From the NCBI GenBank assembly GCA_017561885.1, contig JAFZBF010000025.1, positions 1-57,618 of the forward strand: 57,618 nt of DNA, read 5' to 3'. How positions within the stretch are numbered: the stretch's first letter is position 1; each line of letters starts with the position of its first letter. Shown one piece after another: positions 8,105 to 17,294 of this stretch. Below the pieces are notes generated by a model. It worked only from the letters and a program-made list of their open reading frames with translations, did no database searches and was not told where the DNA came from. The DNA is from Bacteroidales bacterium (GTDB lineage Bacteria; Bacteroidota; Bacteroidia; Bacteroidales; UBA932). Position numbers and translations under genes: made by a program.

Positions 8105-8773
8105 ATGGAAACTCTCGAACTGAAGGAAGGCGGCATGAAACTGCGCATCGAAGCAGGCTGTTCCAGAAGCCTGCTGGTGATGCAGCAAAGTGACGGCGTG
8201 TATCCGGTGGACATCACCTTGGAACAGGATGCCTCGCTGGATCTGGCCTTCATTGTTCTGGGAGACGTCCGTGTGGACAACAGCCTGTCCGTCAACCTTG
8301 TCGGGAGGGGCGCGACCTGCCGTCTGAGGGGGCTTTGGCTGCTCGGTGGGAAGGCTGATGTGAAGTTCGATGTCAGGATGAACCACGAAACGGGGTATTG
8401 TACATCCGAACAGATATTCAAGGGCATATGCTCGGGCAGCGCCCGGAGCGATTTCTTCGGCCTGATTAAGGTGGCTCCGGATGCACAGAAGACCGATGCT
8501 CGCCAGCAGTGCCACAATCTGCTGCTCACCGATGATGCAAGGGCCAATGCGAAACCGCAGCTTGAAATATATGCGGATGACGTAATCTGCACGCACGGAG
8601 CTACGGTCGGCCGACTGAACGACGACGAGCTGTTCTATATGCGTTCGCGTGGCATTTCTCTGGACGAGGCAAAACGCATCCAGCTGACGGTATTTGCCGC
8701 CGGTGCGCTGGATATCGTGCCTGAAGATGTTTCAGCCGGTCTGGAAGGCTGGATAGAAGCTATCTCCCGTTAA
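8105..8773 (+). CDS. sufD: Fe-S assembly protein SufD, short form
   Basis: Partner of SufB in the SufBC2D scaffold. I start it at the ATG at 8105, immediately after the sufC stop, giving 222 aa beginning METLELKEGG. The C-terminal SufB/SufD core is clear: FFGLIKVAPDAQKTDARQQC, HNLLLTDDARANAKPQLEIY, DDVICTHGATVGRLNDDELF and MRSRGISLDEA, with the conserved His in CTHGATVG. Typical SufD is about 400 aa or more, so the N-terminal helical domain is missing or very short. The 3' end overlaps the convergent HerA-like gene by 14 bp. No sufS or sufE follows. Confidence 0.9.
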   Translation: METLELKEGGMKLRIEAGCSRSLLVMQQSDGVYPVDITLEQDASLDLAFIVLGDVRVDNSLSVNLVGRGATCRLRGLWLLGGKADVKFDVRMNHETGYCTSEQIFKGICSGSARSDFFGLIKVAPDAQKTDARQQCHNLLLTDDARANAKPQLEIYADDVICTHGATVGRLNDDELFYMRSRGISLDEAKRIQLTVFAAGALDIVPEDVSAGLEGWIEAISR

Positions 8774-10445
8774 GGATGGACTTGAGCACCTCGTTGGTGA
8801 TGGTGCGCGTTACGGTGTTGGCCGCTGATTTTGTGGCTTTCTGAAGAGCTGACCCCGATTTGCTGGAAGTGGTTTTCTTCTTTGTGGTCGATGCGGTCTT
8901 CTTGCCCGTAGACGTTGACTTCTTTGATGAAGAAGCAGTCTTCTTGGATCCTCCGGTTATGGTTTTGGCAGCAGAATTTGCGAGACTCCTGGCGAAGGTG
9001 GTGGCTGCGGCTGTAGCAAGGGTGCCGAGGATGGTGCGGTTGAGCCCCTTGCTGTTCTTGCTGCTCTTCTTGGTGGCAGCTTTCTCCTTTTCCTTGGCAG
9101 CCTTGGCTTCTTCTTTCTCCTTCTTCTGAAGGGCTTTCTCCTCAGCGCGGGCCTGAGCCTCGTACTGTGCAGTCAGGATTTCGTAGGCGCTCTCACGGTC
9201 GATCACTGCCGAATATTCCTTGATGCGGGCCGGGGCGGCATTCTGGATGTCGAGCCGCTGCCCGTCGGAGATGGCGCCGATCTGGCTCAGAGGGAAGAGT
9301 ATCTTGGCGCGTTCCACAACTGAAGGGGCGCCTTTCTCATCGAGGAACGAAACCAGAGCCTCTCCGGTGGCAAGTTCGGTGATGACTTCGGCAGTCTTGA
9401 ACTCGGGATTTGCCCTGAAAGTGTCGGCCACTGTCCTTACGACCTTCTGGTCCTTCGGCGTGTAGGCCCTGAGTGCGTGCTGGACGCGGTTTCCAAGCTG
9501 TCCCAGCACATTGTCAGGCAGGTCGGTGGGAGCCTGGGTGACGAAATAGATGCCTACGCCCTTCGAACGTATGAGACGGATAACCTGCTCGATCTTGTCG
9601 ACAAGGGCTTTCGAAGTGCCTTCAAAGAGGGTATGGGCCTCGTCGAAGAAGAACACCAGTTTGGGAAGGTCCATATCGCCGACCTCAGGCATCCTGGCAT
9701 ACAGTTCAGTGATGAGCCACAGCAGGAAAGTGGAATAGAGCTTGGGCTGCAGCATCAACTTGTCGGCCACCAGCACGTTCATCACTCCCCGGCCGTTCTC
9801 GGTGTCGAGCAGGTCGGCCACGTCGAATGCCGGCTCCCCGAAAAACTGCTGCCCGCCCTGGTTCTCGAGGGTCAGGATAGAGCGCTGTATGGCGCCGACG
9901 CTGGCAGACGAGATGTTGCCGTACTGGGTGGTGAATTTGTCAGCGTTCTTGCCAACGAAGTCCAGCATCATCCTCAGGTCCTTGAGGTCCAGAAGCAGCA
10001 GCTTGGAGTCGTCGGCGATCCTGAAAAGGATGTTCAGCACTCCTTCCTGGGTGTCGTTGAGGTCAAGTATCCTTGAAAGCAGCTGGGGGCCCATTGCGGA
10101 CACGGTGGTGCGCATAGGGAAACCCTGCTCTCCGAACACGTCGTAGAAACGTGTGGGGTTGCCTGCAAACTTGGGGTCTTCGATGCCGAATTCGGGACAT
10201 CTTTTCTCGATGAAACCCGACATCTTGCCGGCCTGGCTGATGCCTGAAAGGTCACCTTTCATATCGGCCATAAAGCAGGGTACGCCTGCCTGTGAAAATG
10301 TTTCGGCAATTACCTGCAACGTTACGGTCTTTCCGGTACCGGTCGCACCGGCGATGAGGCCGTGCCTGTTTGCCATTTGTCCGTTGATGTAGATCGGGCC
10401 TTTCGCACAGTGGGCCACGAAGAGTTTATTGTCAGCTGATAACAT
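8760..10445 (-). CDS. HerA-like ATPase (DUF853 family)
   Basis: Cytoplasmic P-loop ATPase of the HerA/FtsK class, DUF853 type (561 aa). Walker A is GATGTGKT (33-40), Walker B is LPKLVFFFDEAHTLF (about 265-280), and VGIYFVTQAPTDLPDNVLGQ supplies the sensor region. The C-terminal ~130 residues are low-complexity: a Glu/Lys/Ala coiled segment (EEKALQKKEKEEAKAAKEKE), then Lys/Ser/Thr-rich repeats (TSTGKKTASTTKKKTTSSKS) like the tail of histone H1, then TITNEVLKSILNGR. DNA binding by the tail is inferred. Its biological role is not established for the family. Confidence 0.85.
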   Translation of the reverse strand: MLSADNKLFVAHCAKGPIYINGQMANRHGLIAGATGTGKTVTLQVIAETFSQAGVPCFMADMKGDLSGISQAGKMSGFIEKRCPEFGIEDPKFAGNPTRFYDVFGEQGFPMRTTVSAMGPQLLSRILDLNDTQEGVLNILFRIADDSKLLLLDLKDLRMMLDFVGKNADKFTTQYGNISSASVGAIQRSILTLENQGGQQFFGEPAFDVADLLDTENGRGVMNVLVADKLMLQPKLYSTFLLWLITELYARMPEVGDMDLPKLVFFFDEAHTLFEGTSKALVDKIEQVIRLIRSKGVGIYFVTQAPTDLPDNVLGQLGNRVQHALRAYTPKDQKVVRTVADTFRANPEFKTAEVITELATGEALVSFLDEKGAPSVVERAKILFPLSQIGAISDGQRLDIQNAAPARIKEYSAVIDRESAYEILTAQYEAQARAEEKALQKKEKEEAKAAKEKEKAATKKSSKNSKGLNRTILGTLATAAATTFARSLANSAAKTITGGSKKTASSSKKSTSTGKKTASTTKKKTTSSKSGSALQKATKSAANTVTRTITNEVLKSILNGR

Positions 10446-10478
10446 ACGCTATAGGATTTCGCATTTTTACTAATACGA

Positions 10479-10486
10479 CAAATTTA
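10479..10486 (-). promoter_or_regulatory. Promoter -7 box of the HerA-like gene
   Basis: TAAATTTG on the minus strand, matching TAnnTTTG, 33 bp from the ATG at 10445. No convincing -33 box. Confidence 0.5.
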
Positions 10487-10496
10487 GCAAATTCCA

Positions 10497-10504
10497 TATA
10501 TTTG
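10497..10504 (+). promoter_or_regulatory. Promoter -7 box of the secreted esterase gene
   Basis: TATATTTG, 19 bp before the ATG at 10524. It lies 10 bp from the divergent box of the HerA-like gene. Confidence 0.5.
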
Positions 10505-10523
10505 TAAGACACAATTCGACATT

Positions 10524-11336
10524 ATGAAGAAATTCCTTTTCTGCTTCGTTGCCATCCTGGCGGTGACGGTTTCTTCAGCACAGCAGCGCAGCCGGGTAGA
10601 GTACCGCACCGACGAGAACATATTTTATTCATGGAACACCGACGCATACTCTTTGGAAAGGTGTGTGCTGGATGTCTATTATCCCGTCGGTGTCAGCAAC
10701 TGCCCCGTGATAGTGTGGTTCCACGGCGGCGGCCTTGTTTCCGGCAACAAGTCCATTCCCGAACAGTTGAAGGACAGGGGCTATGTGGTGATAGCCGCCA
10801 ACTACCGTTTCATGCCCAAGGTTGAGGTGACGGAATGCATCGACGACGCTGCGGCAGCCGTGGCGTGGGCTTTCAAAAATGCTGAAAAATATGGCGGAGA
10901 CCCCGAAAACATCTATGTCAGCGGCCATTCTGCAGGGGGCTATCTTACCAGTATGGTCGGGCTTGACAAGAAATATCTTGCAAAATACGGCATCGACGCC
11001 GACCTTATCGCAGCCCTGATACCTTTCAGCGGCCAGGTGATGACCCATTACGAATACCGCAGGCGCAACGGCGGCAGCGAATATGTACCTTCCATCGACG
11101 ATACGGCTCCGATCGCTCATGTCAGGGCCGACGGTCCTCCTTATGTCATCGTCTCTGGAGACCGCGAGCTGGAGCTTTACGGCCGCTACGAGGAGAACGC
11201 CTACATGTGGCGAATGATGAAACTGATCGGTCACGAACAGACCTATATCTACGAACTTGACGGATACAGTCACGGAGAGATGGCGGCTCCGGCTTTCCAT
11301 ATCCTGAGGCAGTACGTCAAGAGGAGGGCGGACTAG
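10524..11336 (+). CDS. Secreted alpha/beta-hydrolase (esterase)
   Basis: 270-aa exported hydrolase with a cleavable signal peptide (MKKFLFCFVAILAVTVSSAQ). It has the oxyanion motif HGGG (67-70) and nucleophile elbow GHSAGG with Ser136; the acid is probably in SGDRELELYG and the histidine in DGYSHGEM. This is the hormone-sensitive-lipase/acetyl-esterase type, common among accessory enzymes removing acetyl or acyl groups from glycans; the substrate is unknown. Its last 4 bp overlap the convergent murB. Confidence 0.8.
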   Translation: MKKFLFCFVAILAVTVSSAQQRSRVEYRTDENIFYSWNTDAYSLERCVLDVYYPVGVSNCPVIVWFHGGGLVSGNKSIPEQLKDRGYVVIAANYRFMPKVEVTECIDDAAAAVAWAFKNAEKYGGDPENIYVSGHSAGGYLTSMVGLDKKYLAKYGIDADLIAALIPFSGQVMTHYEYRRRNGGSEYVPSIDDTAPIAHVRADGPPYVIVSGDRELELYGRYEENAYMWRMMKLIGHEQTYIYELDGYSHGEMAAPAFHILRQYVKRRAD

Positions 11337-12304
11337 ACAGTCTCCACTTCAGGCCTGAGGCGTACGCCGAATGCTGATTCCACTTTTTCTATGATTTCCG
11401 AGGCGAGTTGCAGGACGTCGCCGCCGGAGGCGTGCCCGCGGTTGACTATGATCAAAGCGTGCTTCTCATATACAGCGGCATCTCCTACGGACATCTCCTT
11501 GCAGCCCGCGCGGTCTATCAGCCAGCCCGCAGAGAGTTTAACCCCGCCTGCGGCAGGATAGCTGGGCATCTCCGGATATGCCGCCTTCAGGGCCTCGAAC
11601 TGCTCCCGGCTTACCACGGGATTCATGAAGAAACTGCCGGCGCTGCCGATGACTTCCGGGTCGGGGAGCTTGGACTGCCTTGTGGCGATGACGGCGTCGC
11701 GCACCTTCTGCAGGGTGGGCTCGCCCTCGACCATGGCACGGAGGTTCCCGTATTCCAGACGGAAGGCGGGAATCAGGGAGAGCTTGAAGACCACCTTCAG
11801 CACGAAATATCGCTTGCCGCTCTTCTTGAAGATGCTGGAGCGGTAGTCATACTCGCATTCGTCGGGGAAGAACACTCTCGACAGTCCTTCTTCGGTGTCA
11901 TATACTTCCACTGAACTTACAAGATTGCCGGCTTCCGCGCCGTAAGCACCGATGTTCTGAACTGCGGCGGCACCCACGTCGCCCGGAATCAGGGAGAGAT
12001 TCTCCGCCCCGTACCAGCCGTTGTCTACGCAGAGCCGTACGAAATCGTCCCAGCGCATTCCCGCTCCGACACGAACTCGGACATAACCGCTGCCGAACGA
12101 GGTCTCCCACGAAGTGTCGGTGCAGCGGAAGACGCTGCCTTCAAACTGCGGCTTCGAGAAGAGCAGATTGCTTCCGGCTCCTACGGGCAGCCAGGGCTTC
12201 GGCGCATTTGCCAGGCAGGCGGCGAGCTCCCCTTCGCCGGCATATTCGAAGTAGTTGTCCGTACGGGCTTCGAGCCCAAGCGTGTTCGGGATCAGCACTG
12301 ACAT
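11333..12304 (-). CDS. murB: UDP-N-acetylenolpyruvoylglucosamine reductase
   Basis: FAD enzyme that reduces the MurA product to UDP-MurNAc (323 aa). FAD-binding motifs are PVGAGSNLL and LIPGDVGAAAVQNIGAYGAE. The type-I catalytic serine segment is SAGSFFMNP and the C-terminal Glu is in FGVRLRPEVETV. It starts 1 bp after the stop of the C1B peptidase gene (12306), so the two are probably co-transcribed. The preceding pathway enzyme, murA, is 10 kb away in this window. Confidence 0.96.
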   Translation of the reverse strand: MSVLIPNTLGLEARTDNYFEYAGEGELAACLANAPKPWLPVGAGSNLLFSKPQFEGSVFRCTDTSWETSFGSGYVRVRVGAGMRWDDFVRLCVDNGWYGAENLSLIPGDVGAAAVQNIGAYGAEAGNLVSSVEVYDTEEGLSRVFFPDECEYDYRSSIFKKSGKRYFVLKVVFKLSLIPAFRLEYGNLRAMVEGEPTLQKVRDAVIATRQSKLPDPEVIGSAGSFFMNPVVSREQFEALKAAYPEMPSYPAAGGVKLSAGWLIDRAGCKEMSVGDAAVYEKHALIIVNRGHASGGDVLQLASEIIEKVESAFGVRLRPEVETV

Positions 12305-12305
12305 C

Positions 12306-13682
12306 TTAGAACATATAGTCCCAGCAGGGGAGCATCACGTGCTCTGAGCCGAGGGCGTTGATGGACTTGCTGTCGAGATACTTGCGGTTTATAACGATGC
12401 GGAACAGATATTCGTCGAACCAGCGGTCGGAGAAGGTGAGGTATCCTTTGTCGCCTGAAGCGGCGCCCCAGCTGTTCTCGAATTCCCATTTTACAGGAAC
12501 GTCATTGTCGTCGGTGTCGCAGGCAACGATCAGCATCGCATGAGACGAACCGCTCTGGCGGGTGAGGATGCGGGCCTTCTTGTCCATGGCCAGCTTTACT
12601 CCGAGGAGGCTCTCGTAGTTGTATGTGCCGAGGTCGAGATTTCCCGCTCCGGCTGCGGTGTTGCTCTGCTTGCCAACGTCGCAGGATGCGTACATCGGCT
12701 CGTCAGCCTTGATGGACTTGAGGGCTGCCACCTTGATGACATCGTTGGGAAGGTTGAGGTAATACCAGTTGATTCCCTCGATGCTGTTGCGGTAGTTCTC
12801 TATCTCGTAGACCTTGTAGTAGGGCCTGGTGGGGTCGTTCATTATCATCACGTAGGTGTCCGGGTTGTAGTTGTCCGGAATCACGCTGCGGTAGAACTCT
12901 GCGGGAGTGGTCTTCACGGTCTGCACTTTGCCGTCGTTGTCCTTGTATCTCCAGGTGAACTCTGTAGGCGGCTCTCCGAGGCAGAGGGCGAGGATGCGGT
13001 AGATATCCTTGAGAATTTCGACCTTCTCTGCGCGGACAGCATCGACAGTCTTGCCTGCCGCGCTCATTTCGCGGAGCTCGTAACCGCCGGCGCGCAACCT
13101 CTCGTTGAGGATGCTCACCATCTGGCTGGTGTTGTTGGAGTGCTCTGTCTCGGGCATGATCTCTGCCGGCACCACTCCGTATTTCTCGGCAATGTTGTAG
13201 AACAGGTTCCACACGCCTCCGTCACCTACGGGACTCTTGAAATATGTGACCACCTCGCGGTCGTCGAAAGAACGGTCGGCGGTGGCTATGATGTCCTCCA
13301 GGAAGAGGTTGGCCTTCTCGAACATATCCCAGAAATAGCTGAAGTTGTGGGAGAAGTCGAAGCTGCTGACATTGTAGCGTTTCATTGCGATGGGGCGGAG
13401 CTGGTTCATGGAGGTGAACATCCAGCAGCGTCCTGAGCTCAGCTGGTCGGTGATGCCCTTGACAGAAGTCGTGTACTTGAAGAAGTGGTCCATGGGCTCG
13501 GCCGAATGGTTGAGGGCGAGGGCCTTTATACTCTTGTTCTGGACGAGGATGTTCTGGATGGCGGCAGTGGCGTCGTCCTTGACGAAACTTGACTGGATCT
13601 GGCTCAGCTCTTTCGGCGAGATGGTCTGGGCGCATATGGTGGCGCAAATAAGCAGCGCGGGCAATGACAATAGTTTTTTCAT
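12306..13682 (-). CDS. C1B cysteine peptidase (aminopeptidase C / bleomycin hydrolase type), exported
   Basis: 458-aa papain-fold aminopeptidase. A signal peptide (MKKLLSLPALLICATICAQ) suggests export, unlike cytoplasmic PepC. The catalytic triad is recognisable: Cys86 in SSGRCWMF, His in QSGSSHAMLIV and Asn in WEFENSWG. The C-terminus ends CWDYMF; bleomycin hydrolases use the extreme C-terminus to restrict activity to aminopeptidase. It ends 1 bp from murB. Confidence 0.9.
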   Translation of the reverse strand: MKKLLSLPALLICATICAQTISPKELSQIQSSFVKDDATAAIQNILVQNKSIKALALNHSAEPMDHFFKYTTSVKGITDQLSSGRCWMFTSMNQLRPIAMKRYNVSSFDFSHNFSYFWDMFEKANLFLEDIIATADRSFDDREVVTYFKSPVGDGGVWNLFYNIAEKYGVVPAEIMPETEHSNNTSQMVSILNERLRAGGYELREMSAAGKTVDAVRAEKVEILKDIYRILALCLGEPPTEFTWRYKDNDGKVQTVKTTPAEFYRSVIPDNYNPDTYVMIMNDPTRPYYKVYEIENYRNSIEGINWYYLNLPNDVIKVAALKSIKADEPMYASCDVGKQSNTAAGAGNLDLGTYNYESLLGVKLAMDKKARILTRQSGSSHAMLIVACDTDDNDVPVKWEFENSWGAASGDKGYLTFSDRWFDEYLFRIVINRKYLDSKSINALGSEHVMLPCWDYMF

Positions 13683-13689
13683 AGTGACA

Positions 13690-13697
13690 CAAAGTTA
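13690..13697 (-). promoter_or_regulatory. Promoter -7 box of the C1B peptidase gene
   Basis: TAACTTTG on the minus strand, 7 bp before the ATG at 13682, so the mRNA would be nearly leaderless. A related box, TAACTTTA (13706-13713, plus strand), faces the aminopeptidase P gene. Confidence 0.45.
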
Positions 13698-13735
13698 AGA
13701 TTTATTAACTTTACGCATTACTAAAATCTCAAACT

Positions 13736-15127
13736 ATGTTCAGCAGAAATATTTATGTCGCACGCAGACAGAAACTGATAAAGAGCGTCAAGGAAGGAAT
13801 CCTGCTTTTCCTGGGCAACGGAGAGGCTCCTTCGAATTACGGTGACAACCAGTACATCTTCCGTCAGGACAGCACCTGGCTGTATTATTTCGGCATAGAC
13901 CAGCCTGATATGGCGGCTATAATCGATGTGGAAAACGGAGAGGAGATCATCTTCGGCAACGATGTGGACATCGACGACATCATCTGGATGGGGCCCCAGC
14001 CCTCTGTGGCCAGCAGGGCTGAAGAAGTGGGTGTGGCCCGCACAGCCCCTCTGGCAGCCCTTGACAAGGTGGTCAAGGATGCCGTGGCCAAGGGCCGCAA
14101 GGTGCATTTCCTGCCTCCTTACCGGTTCCGCAACATGATTCTGCTGAACTCTCTGCTCGGCACAGGCTTCGACCGTATGAGGGATGATGCGAGCGTGGAG
14201 TTCATCAAGGCTGTAGTGGAGATGCGCCTGGTGAAGGAACCCTGCGAGATCCAGCAGATCGACATAGCCTGCAACCTGGGCTATGCAATGCATATGGCGG
14301 CAACCAAGCTTATGAAGACCGGTATGCTCGAGCAGGACCTCGTGGGCGTTATGGAAGGCGTGGTGATCAGCGGAGGATATATGACCTCATTCCCGACAAT
14401 CCTTTCGCAGAACGGCGAGACGCTGCACAACCATTCGCATCATCAGATTCTCACCGAAGGCCGTCTGACCGTCATCGACGCCGGTGCTGAGATTGCCAGC
14501 CACTACTGTTCGGACTTCACCCGCACCCTGCCCTGCAGCGGTCGCTTCACCGAGCAGCAGAAAGATGTTTATACGATTGTGTCCGAGGCCAACAACCTGG
14601 CGCTGGGGCTTGCAAGGCCGGGCATCAGCTACAGGGATGTCCATCTGGCGGTGAGCCGCCTGATGCTTCAGGGCCTCAAGAATCTCGGGCTTGTGAAAGG
14701 TGACATAGACGAAGCCTGCGCAGCCGGTGCACAGGGCTTGTTCATGCCTCACGGCCTGGGCCACAACATGGGTCTTGACGTGCACGATATGGAGAATCTC
14801 GGAGAGAACTACGTGGGCTACGACGAGACTGTCACCAGGTCTACGCAGCTCGGTCTCGGCTCGCTCCGTATGGCCAGGGTCCTGAAACCCGGCAACGTGG
14901 TGACCGACGAACCTGGCATATATTTCATCCCAGCCCTCATCGACAAGTGGAAAGCCGAAGGCACCTGCCGTGACTTCATAGACTTTGAGAGGCTGGAGGC
15001 CTACCGCAGCTTCGGCGGCATCCGCATCGAGGACGACCTGCTCATCACAGAGAACGGCGCAAGGCTCCTCGGCAGCAAACGCCTGCCAAGGACGGTCGAA
15101 GAAGTTGAAAACGCAATGAACGGATAA
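13736..15127 (+). CDS. pepP: Xaa-Pro aminopeptidase (M24B)
   Basis: Dinuclear-metal aminopeptidase that removes N-terminal residues ahead of proline (463 aa). The C-terminal pita-bread domain shows all five metal ligands: D248 and D260 in DAGAEIASHYCSDFTRT, H343 in HGLGHNMGLDVHD, E392 in TDEPGIYF and E432 in GGIRIEDD. The N-terminal ~170 residues form the AMP_N-like domain. No signal peptide, so it is cytoplasmic. It is 3 bp upstream of the S9 peptidase, suggesting a peptide-degradation operon. Confidence 0.95.
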   Translation: MFSRNIYVARRQKLIKSVKEGILLFLGNGEAPSNYGDNQYIFRQDSTWLYYFGIDQPDMAAIIDVENGEEIIFGNDVDIDDIIWMGPQPSVASRAEEVGVARTAPLAALDKVVKDAVAKGRKVHFLPPYRFRNMILLNSLLGTGFDRMRDDASVEFIKAVVEMRLVKEPCEIQQIDIACNLGYAMHMAATKLMKTGMLEQDLVGVMEGVVISGGYMTSFPTILSQNGETLHNHSHHQILTEGRLTVIDAGAEIASHYCSDFTRTLPCSGRFTEQQKDVYTIVSEANNLALGLARPGISYRDVHLAVSRLMLQGLKNLGLVKGDIDEACAAGAQGLFMPHGLGHNMGLDVHDMENLGENYVGYDETVTRSTQLGLGSLRMARVLKPGNVVTDEPGIYFIPALIDKWKAEGTCRDFIDFERLEAYRSFGGIRIEDDLLITENGARLLGSKRLPRTVEEVENAMNG

Positions 15128-15130
15128 ACG

Positions 15131-17221
15131 ATGAAAAAGATATTTGTTATAGCAGCCTCCATTATGGCAGTTTTATCAATGACAGCCTGCAAGGAGTCGC
15201 AGGCAGACAGCGGCGAAATCACGAAACCTGAGATCACGGCAACTCACTTCACTGCGGAAGTGATGCATATGCTGGGCAAGGTGTCCGACCCGCAGGTTAG
15301 TCCTGACGGCAGCCGCATCCTCTTCGGGGTGACCTACACCAGTATTGAGCAGAACAAGGGTGTCCGCCAGCTTTTCGTGATGGACATCGACGGCGGCAAC
15401 CGCACCCAGCTCACACATTCGGGCAAAAGCTGCTCGAACGCCCGCTGGCTTGACGACAATACCATACTCTATCTCAGCGGAGGCCAGATATACAAGATGG
15501 CTGCGGCCGGAGGTGCTGCGGTGCAGATCAGTGACGTCGAGGGAGGCATCGGCGAGTTCAAGCTCGCTCCAGACGGAAAGCAGCTGATGTATGTCGGCGA
15601 GGTGAAGAACTACACGGCGCCGACCGACGTATATCCCGACCTGGACAAGGCCACCGTCCGCACCATAGACGGCCTGATGTACCGGCACTGGGACCACTTC
15701 GTGGAGGAGATTCCCCACACTTTCATTGCGTCCCTGGATGGAGGCAAGGTCGGCGAGGGTAAGGATATCCTCGAAGGACAGCCCTACGAACTCCCCACCG
15801 AGCCTTTCGGAGGGCTGGAGCAGCTCAGCTGGAGTCCCGACGGCAGCAAGGTTGCCTACTCCTGCCGCAAGCTGACCGGCATCGACTATGCTTTCTCCAC
15901 CAATACCGACATATATCTCTATGACGTGGCCACCGGATCCTGCGAGAATCTCACCGAGGGTATGCCGGGCTACGACACCGAACCTGTCATCAGCCCGAAG
16001 GGCGACCAGATCGCCTGGTGCAGCATGGAGAGGGCCAGGTATGAGGCCGACAAGGTCCGAATCTTCGTGATGGATCTGGCATCCCGCCAGAAGAAAGAGA
16101 TTACGGCAGATTTCAAGTACAACGGCTCGATACCGGTGTGGAGCGCCGACCAGAAATACATCTATTTCGCATCGCTCGTGGAGGGCGTGCAGGAGATCTG
16201 GCGCTATGATCTCGCCGCATCGAAGATGGAGAGGGTGACCATCGAACACGAATGGTACGACTTCGACACTCCGACCGTGCTGGCCGACCGTATGATAACC
16301 ACCAACCAGTCGATGATGCGTCCTTCGGAGATCGTTTCAGTTTCGCTGGCCGACGGCAGCTGGAAGCAGCTCACGCACGAGAACGACGATATCCTTGCGA
16401 AGCTCGAGCAGCCGACTGTCGAGGAGCGCTGGATCACCACCACCGACGGCAAGAAGATGCTGACATGGGTGCTCTACCCCGACGGCTTCGACGCTTCGAA
16501 GACCTATCCGGCCATCCTCATATGCCTCGGAGGCCCCCAGGGCACGCTGAGCCAGGGCTGGTCCACTCGCTGGAACTACCGTCTGATGTGCTCCCAGGGC
16601 TATATCATGGTTCTTCCCAACCGCCGCGGAACCACCGCGTTCGGACAGGAATGGACCGAGCAGATTTCAGGAGACTACATCGGCCAGAACATGCAGGACT
16701 ATCTGCGCGCTGCTGACGTGATGCTCGCCGAACCCTATGTGGGCAAGATGGCTGCTGTCGGCGCAAGCTACGGCGGCTATTCGGTATACTATCTGGCAGG
16801 CATCCACAAGGGCCGTTTCAGCGCTTTCATAGCCCATGCCGGTATCTTCAACGAAGAACATATGTATGAGGTCACCGAAGAGATGTGGTTCCCCGACTGG
16901 GACAACGGCGGCATAGCCCGTCCCGATGAGGTGATGGCAGGCGCACCGTGGAGCGACAACCCCGTTGCCCGCCGCCACTATGACAACTCTCCGCACAAAC
17001 TCATCCAGAACTGGGACACCCCGATTATGGTGGTCCACGGAGAGCTCGACTACCGCGTGCCGGTCGACCAGGGAATGGCCGCCTTCAACGCCGCCCAGAT
17101 GATGGGAGTGCCTTCGAAGATGCTGCTCTTCCCCGACGAGAACCACTGGGTGCTCAAGCCCCAGAACTCGGTGTACTGGCACCGTCAGTTCTTCGACTGG
17201 CTCGACCGTTGGTGCAAATAG
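15131..17221 (+). CDS. S9 family peptidase (prolyl oligopeptidase type), lipoprotein
   Basis: 696-aa serine peptidase with a seven-bladed propeller-like N-terminal half (repeated SPDGS, SPKGDQ and LAPDGKQ units) and a C-terminal alpha/beta-hydrolase domain. The triad is Ser546 (GASYGGYS), Asp640 (GELDYRVP) and His672 (DENHWVLK). MKKIFVIAASIMAVLSMTAC ends in a lipobox Cys, so it is an envelope lipoprotein. The family includes dipeptidyl and acylaminoacyl peptidases; specificity cannot be read from sequence. It overlaps no neighbour and ends before a clear hairpin (17235-17254). Confidence 0.92.
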   Translation: MKKIFVIAASIMAVLSMTACKESQADSGEITKPEITATHFTAEVMHMLGKVSDPQVSPDGSRILFGVTYTSIEQNKGVRQLFVMDIDGGNRTQLTHSGKSCSNARWLDDNTILYLSGGQIYKMAAAGGAAVQISDVEGGIGEFKLAPDGKQLMYVGEVKNYTAPTDVYPDLDKATVRTIDGLMYRHWDHFVEEIPHTFIASLDGGKVGEGKDILEGQPYELPTEPFGGLEQLSWSPDGSKVAYSCRKLTGIDYAFSTNTDIYLYDVATGSCENLTEGMPGYDTEPVISPKGDQIAWCSMERARYEADKVRIFVMDLASRQKKEITADFKYNGSIPVWSADQKYIYFASLVEGVQEIWRYDLAASKMERVTIEHEWYDFDTPTVLADRMITTNQSMMRPSEIVSVSLADGSWKQLTHENDDILAKLEQPTVEERWITTTDGKKMLTWVLYPDGFDASKTYPAILICLGGPQGTLSQGWSTRWNYRLMCSQGYIMVLPNRRGTTAFGQEWTEQISGDYIGQNMQDYLRAADVMLAEPYVGKMAAVGASYGGYSVYYLAGIHKGRFSAFIAHAGIFNEEHMYEVTEEMWFPDWDNGGIARPDEVMAGAPWSDNPVARRHYDNSPHKLIQNWDTPIMVVHGELDYRVPVDQGMAAFNAAQMMGVPSKMLLFPDENHWVLKPQNSVYWHRQFFDWLDRWCK

Positions 17222-17234
17222 CGCTTCTTCTGAA

Positions 17235-17261
17235 ATGCCACCTTCGGGTGGCATGCTTTTA
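17235..17261 (+). terminator. Terminator after the S9 peptidase gene
   Basis: ATGCCACC-TTCG-GGTGGCAT is a perfect 8-bp stem with a stable UUCG tetraloop, followed by GCTTTTAG. The T-run is short, so termination may be partial. Confidence 0.65.
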
Positions 17262-17294
17262 GCTAATATGACTGTCAAATAAAAATGACTAGTT

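Noticed and set aside
9477..10076. A 199-codon plus-strand frame opposite the HerA-like ATPase
   Set aside because: It lies over the Walker B region of a clear minus-strand gene; no independent signals.
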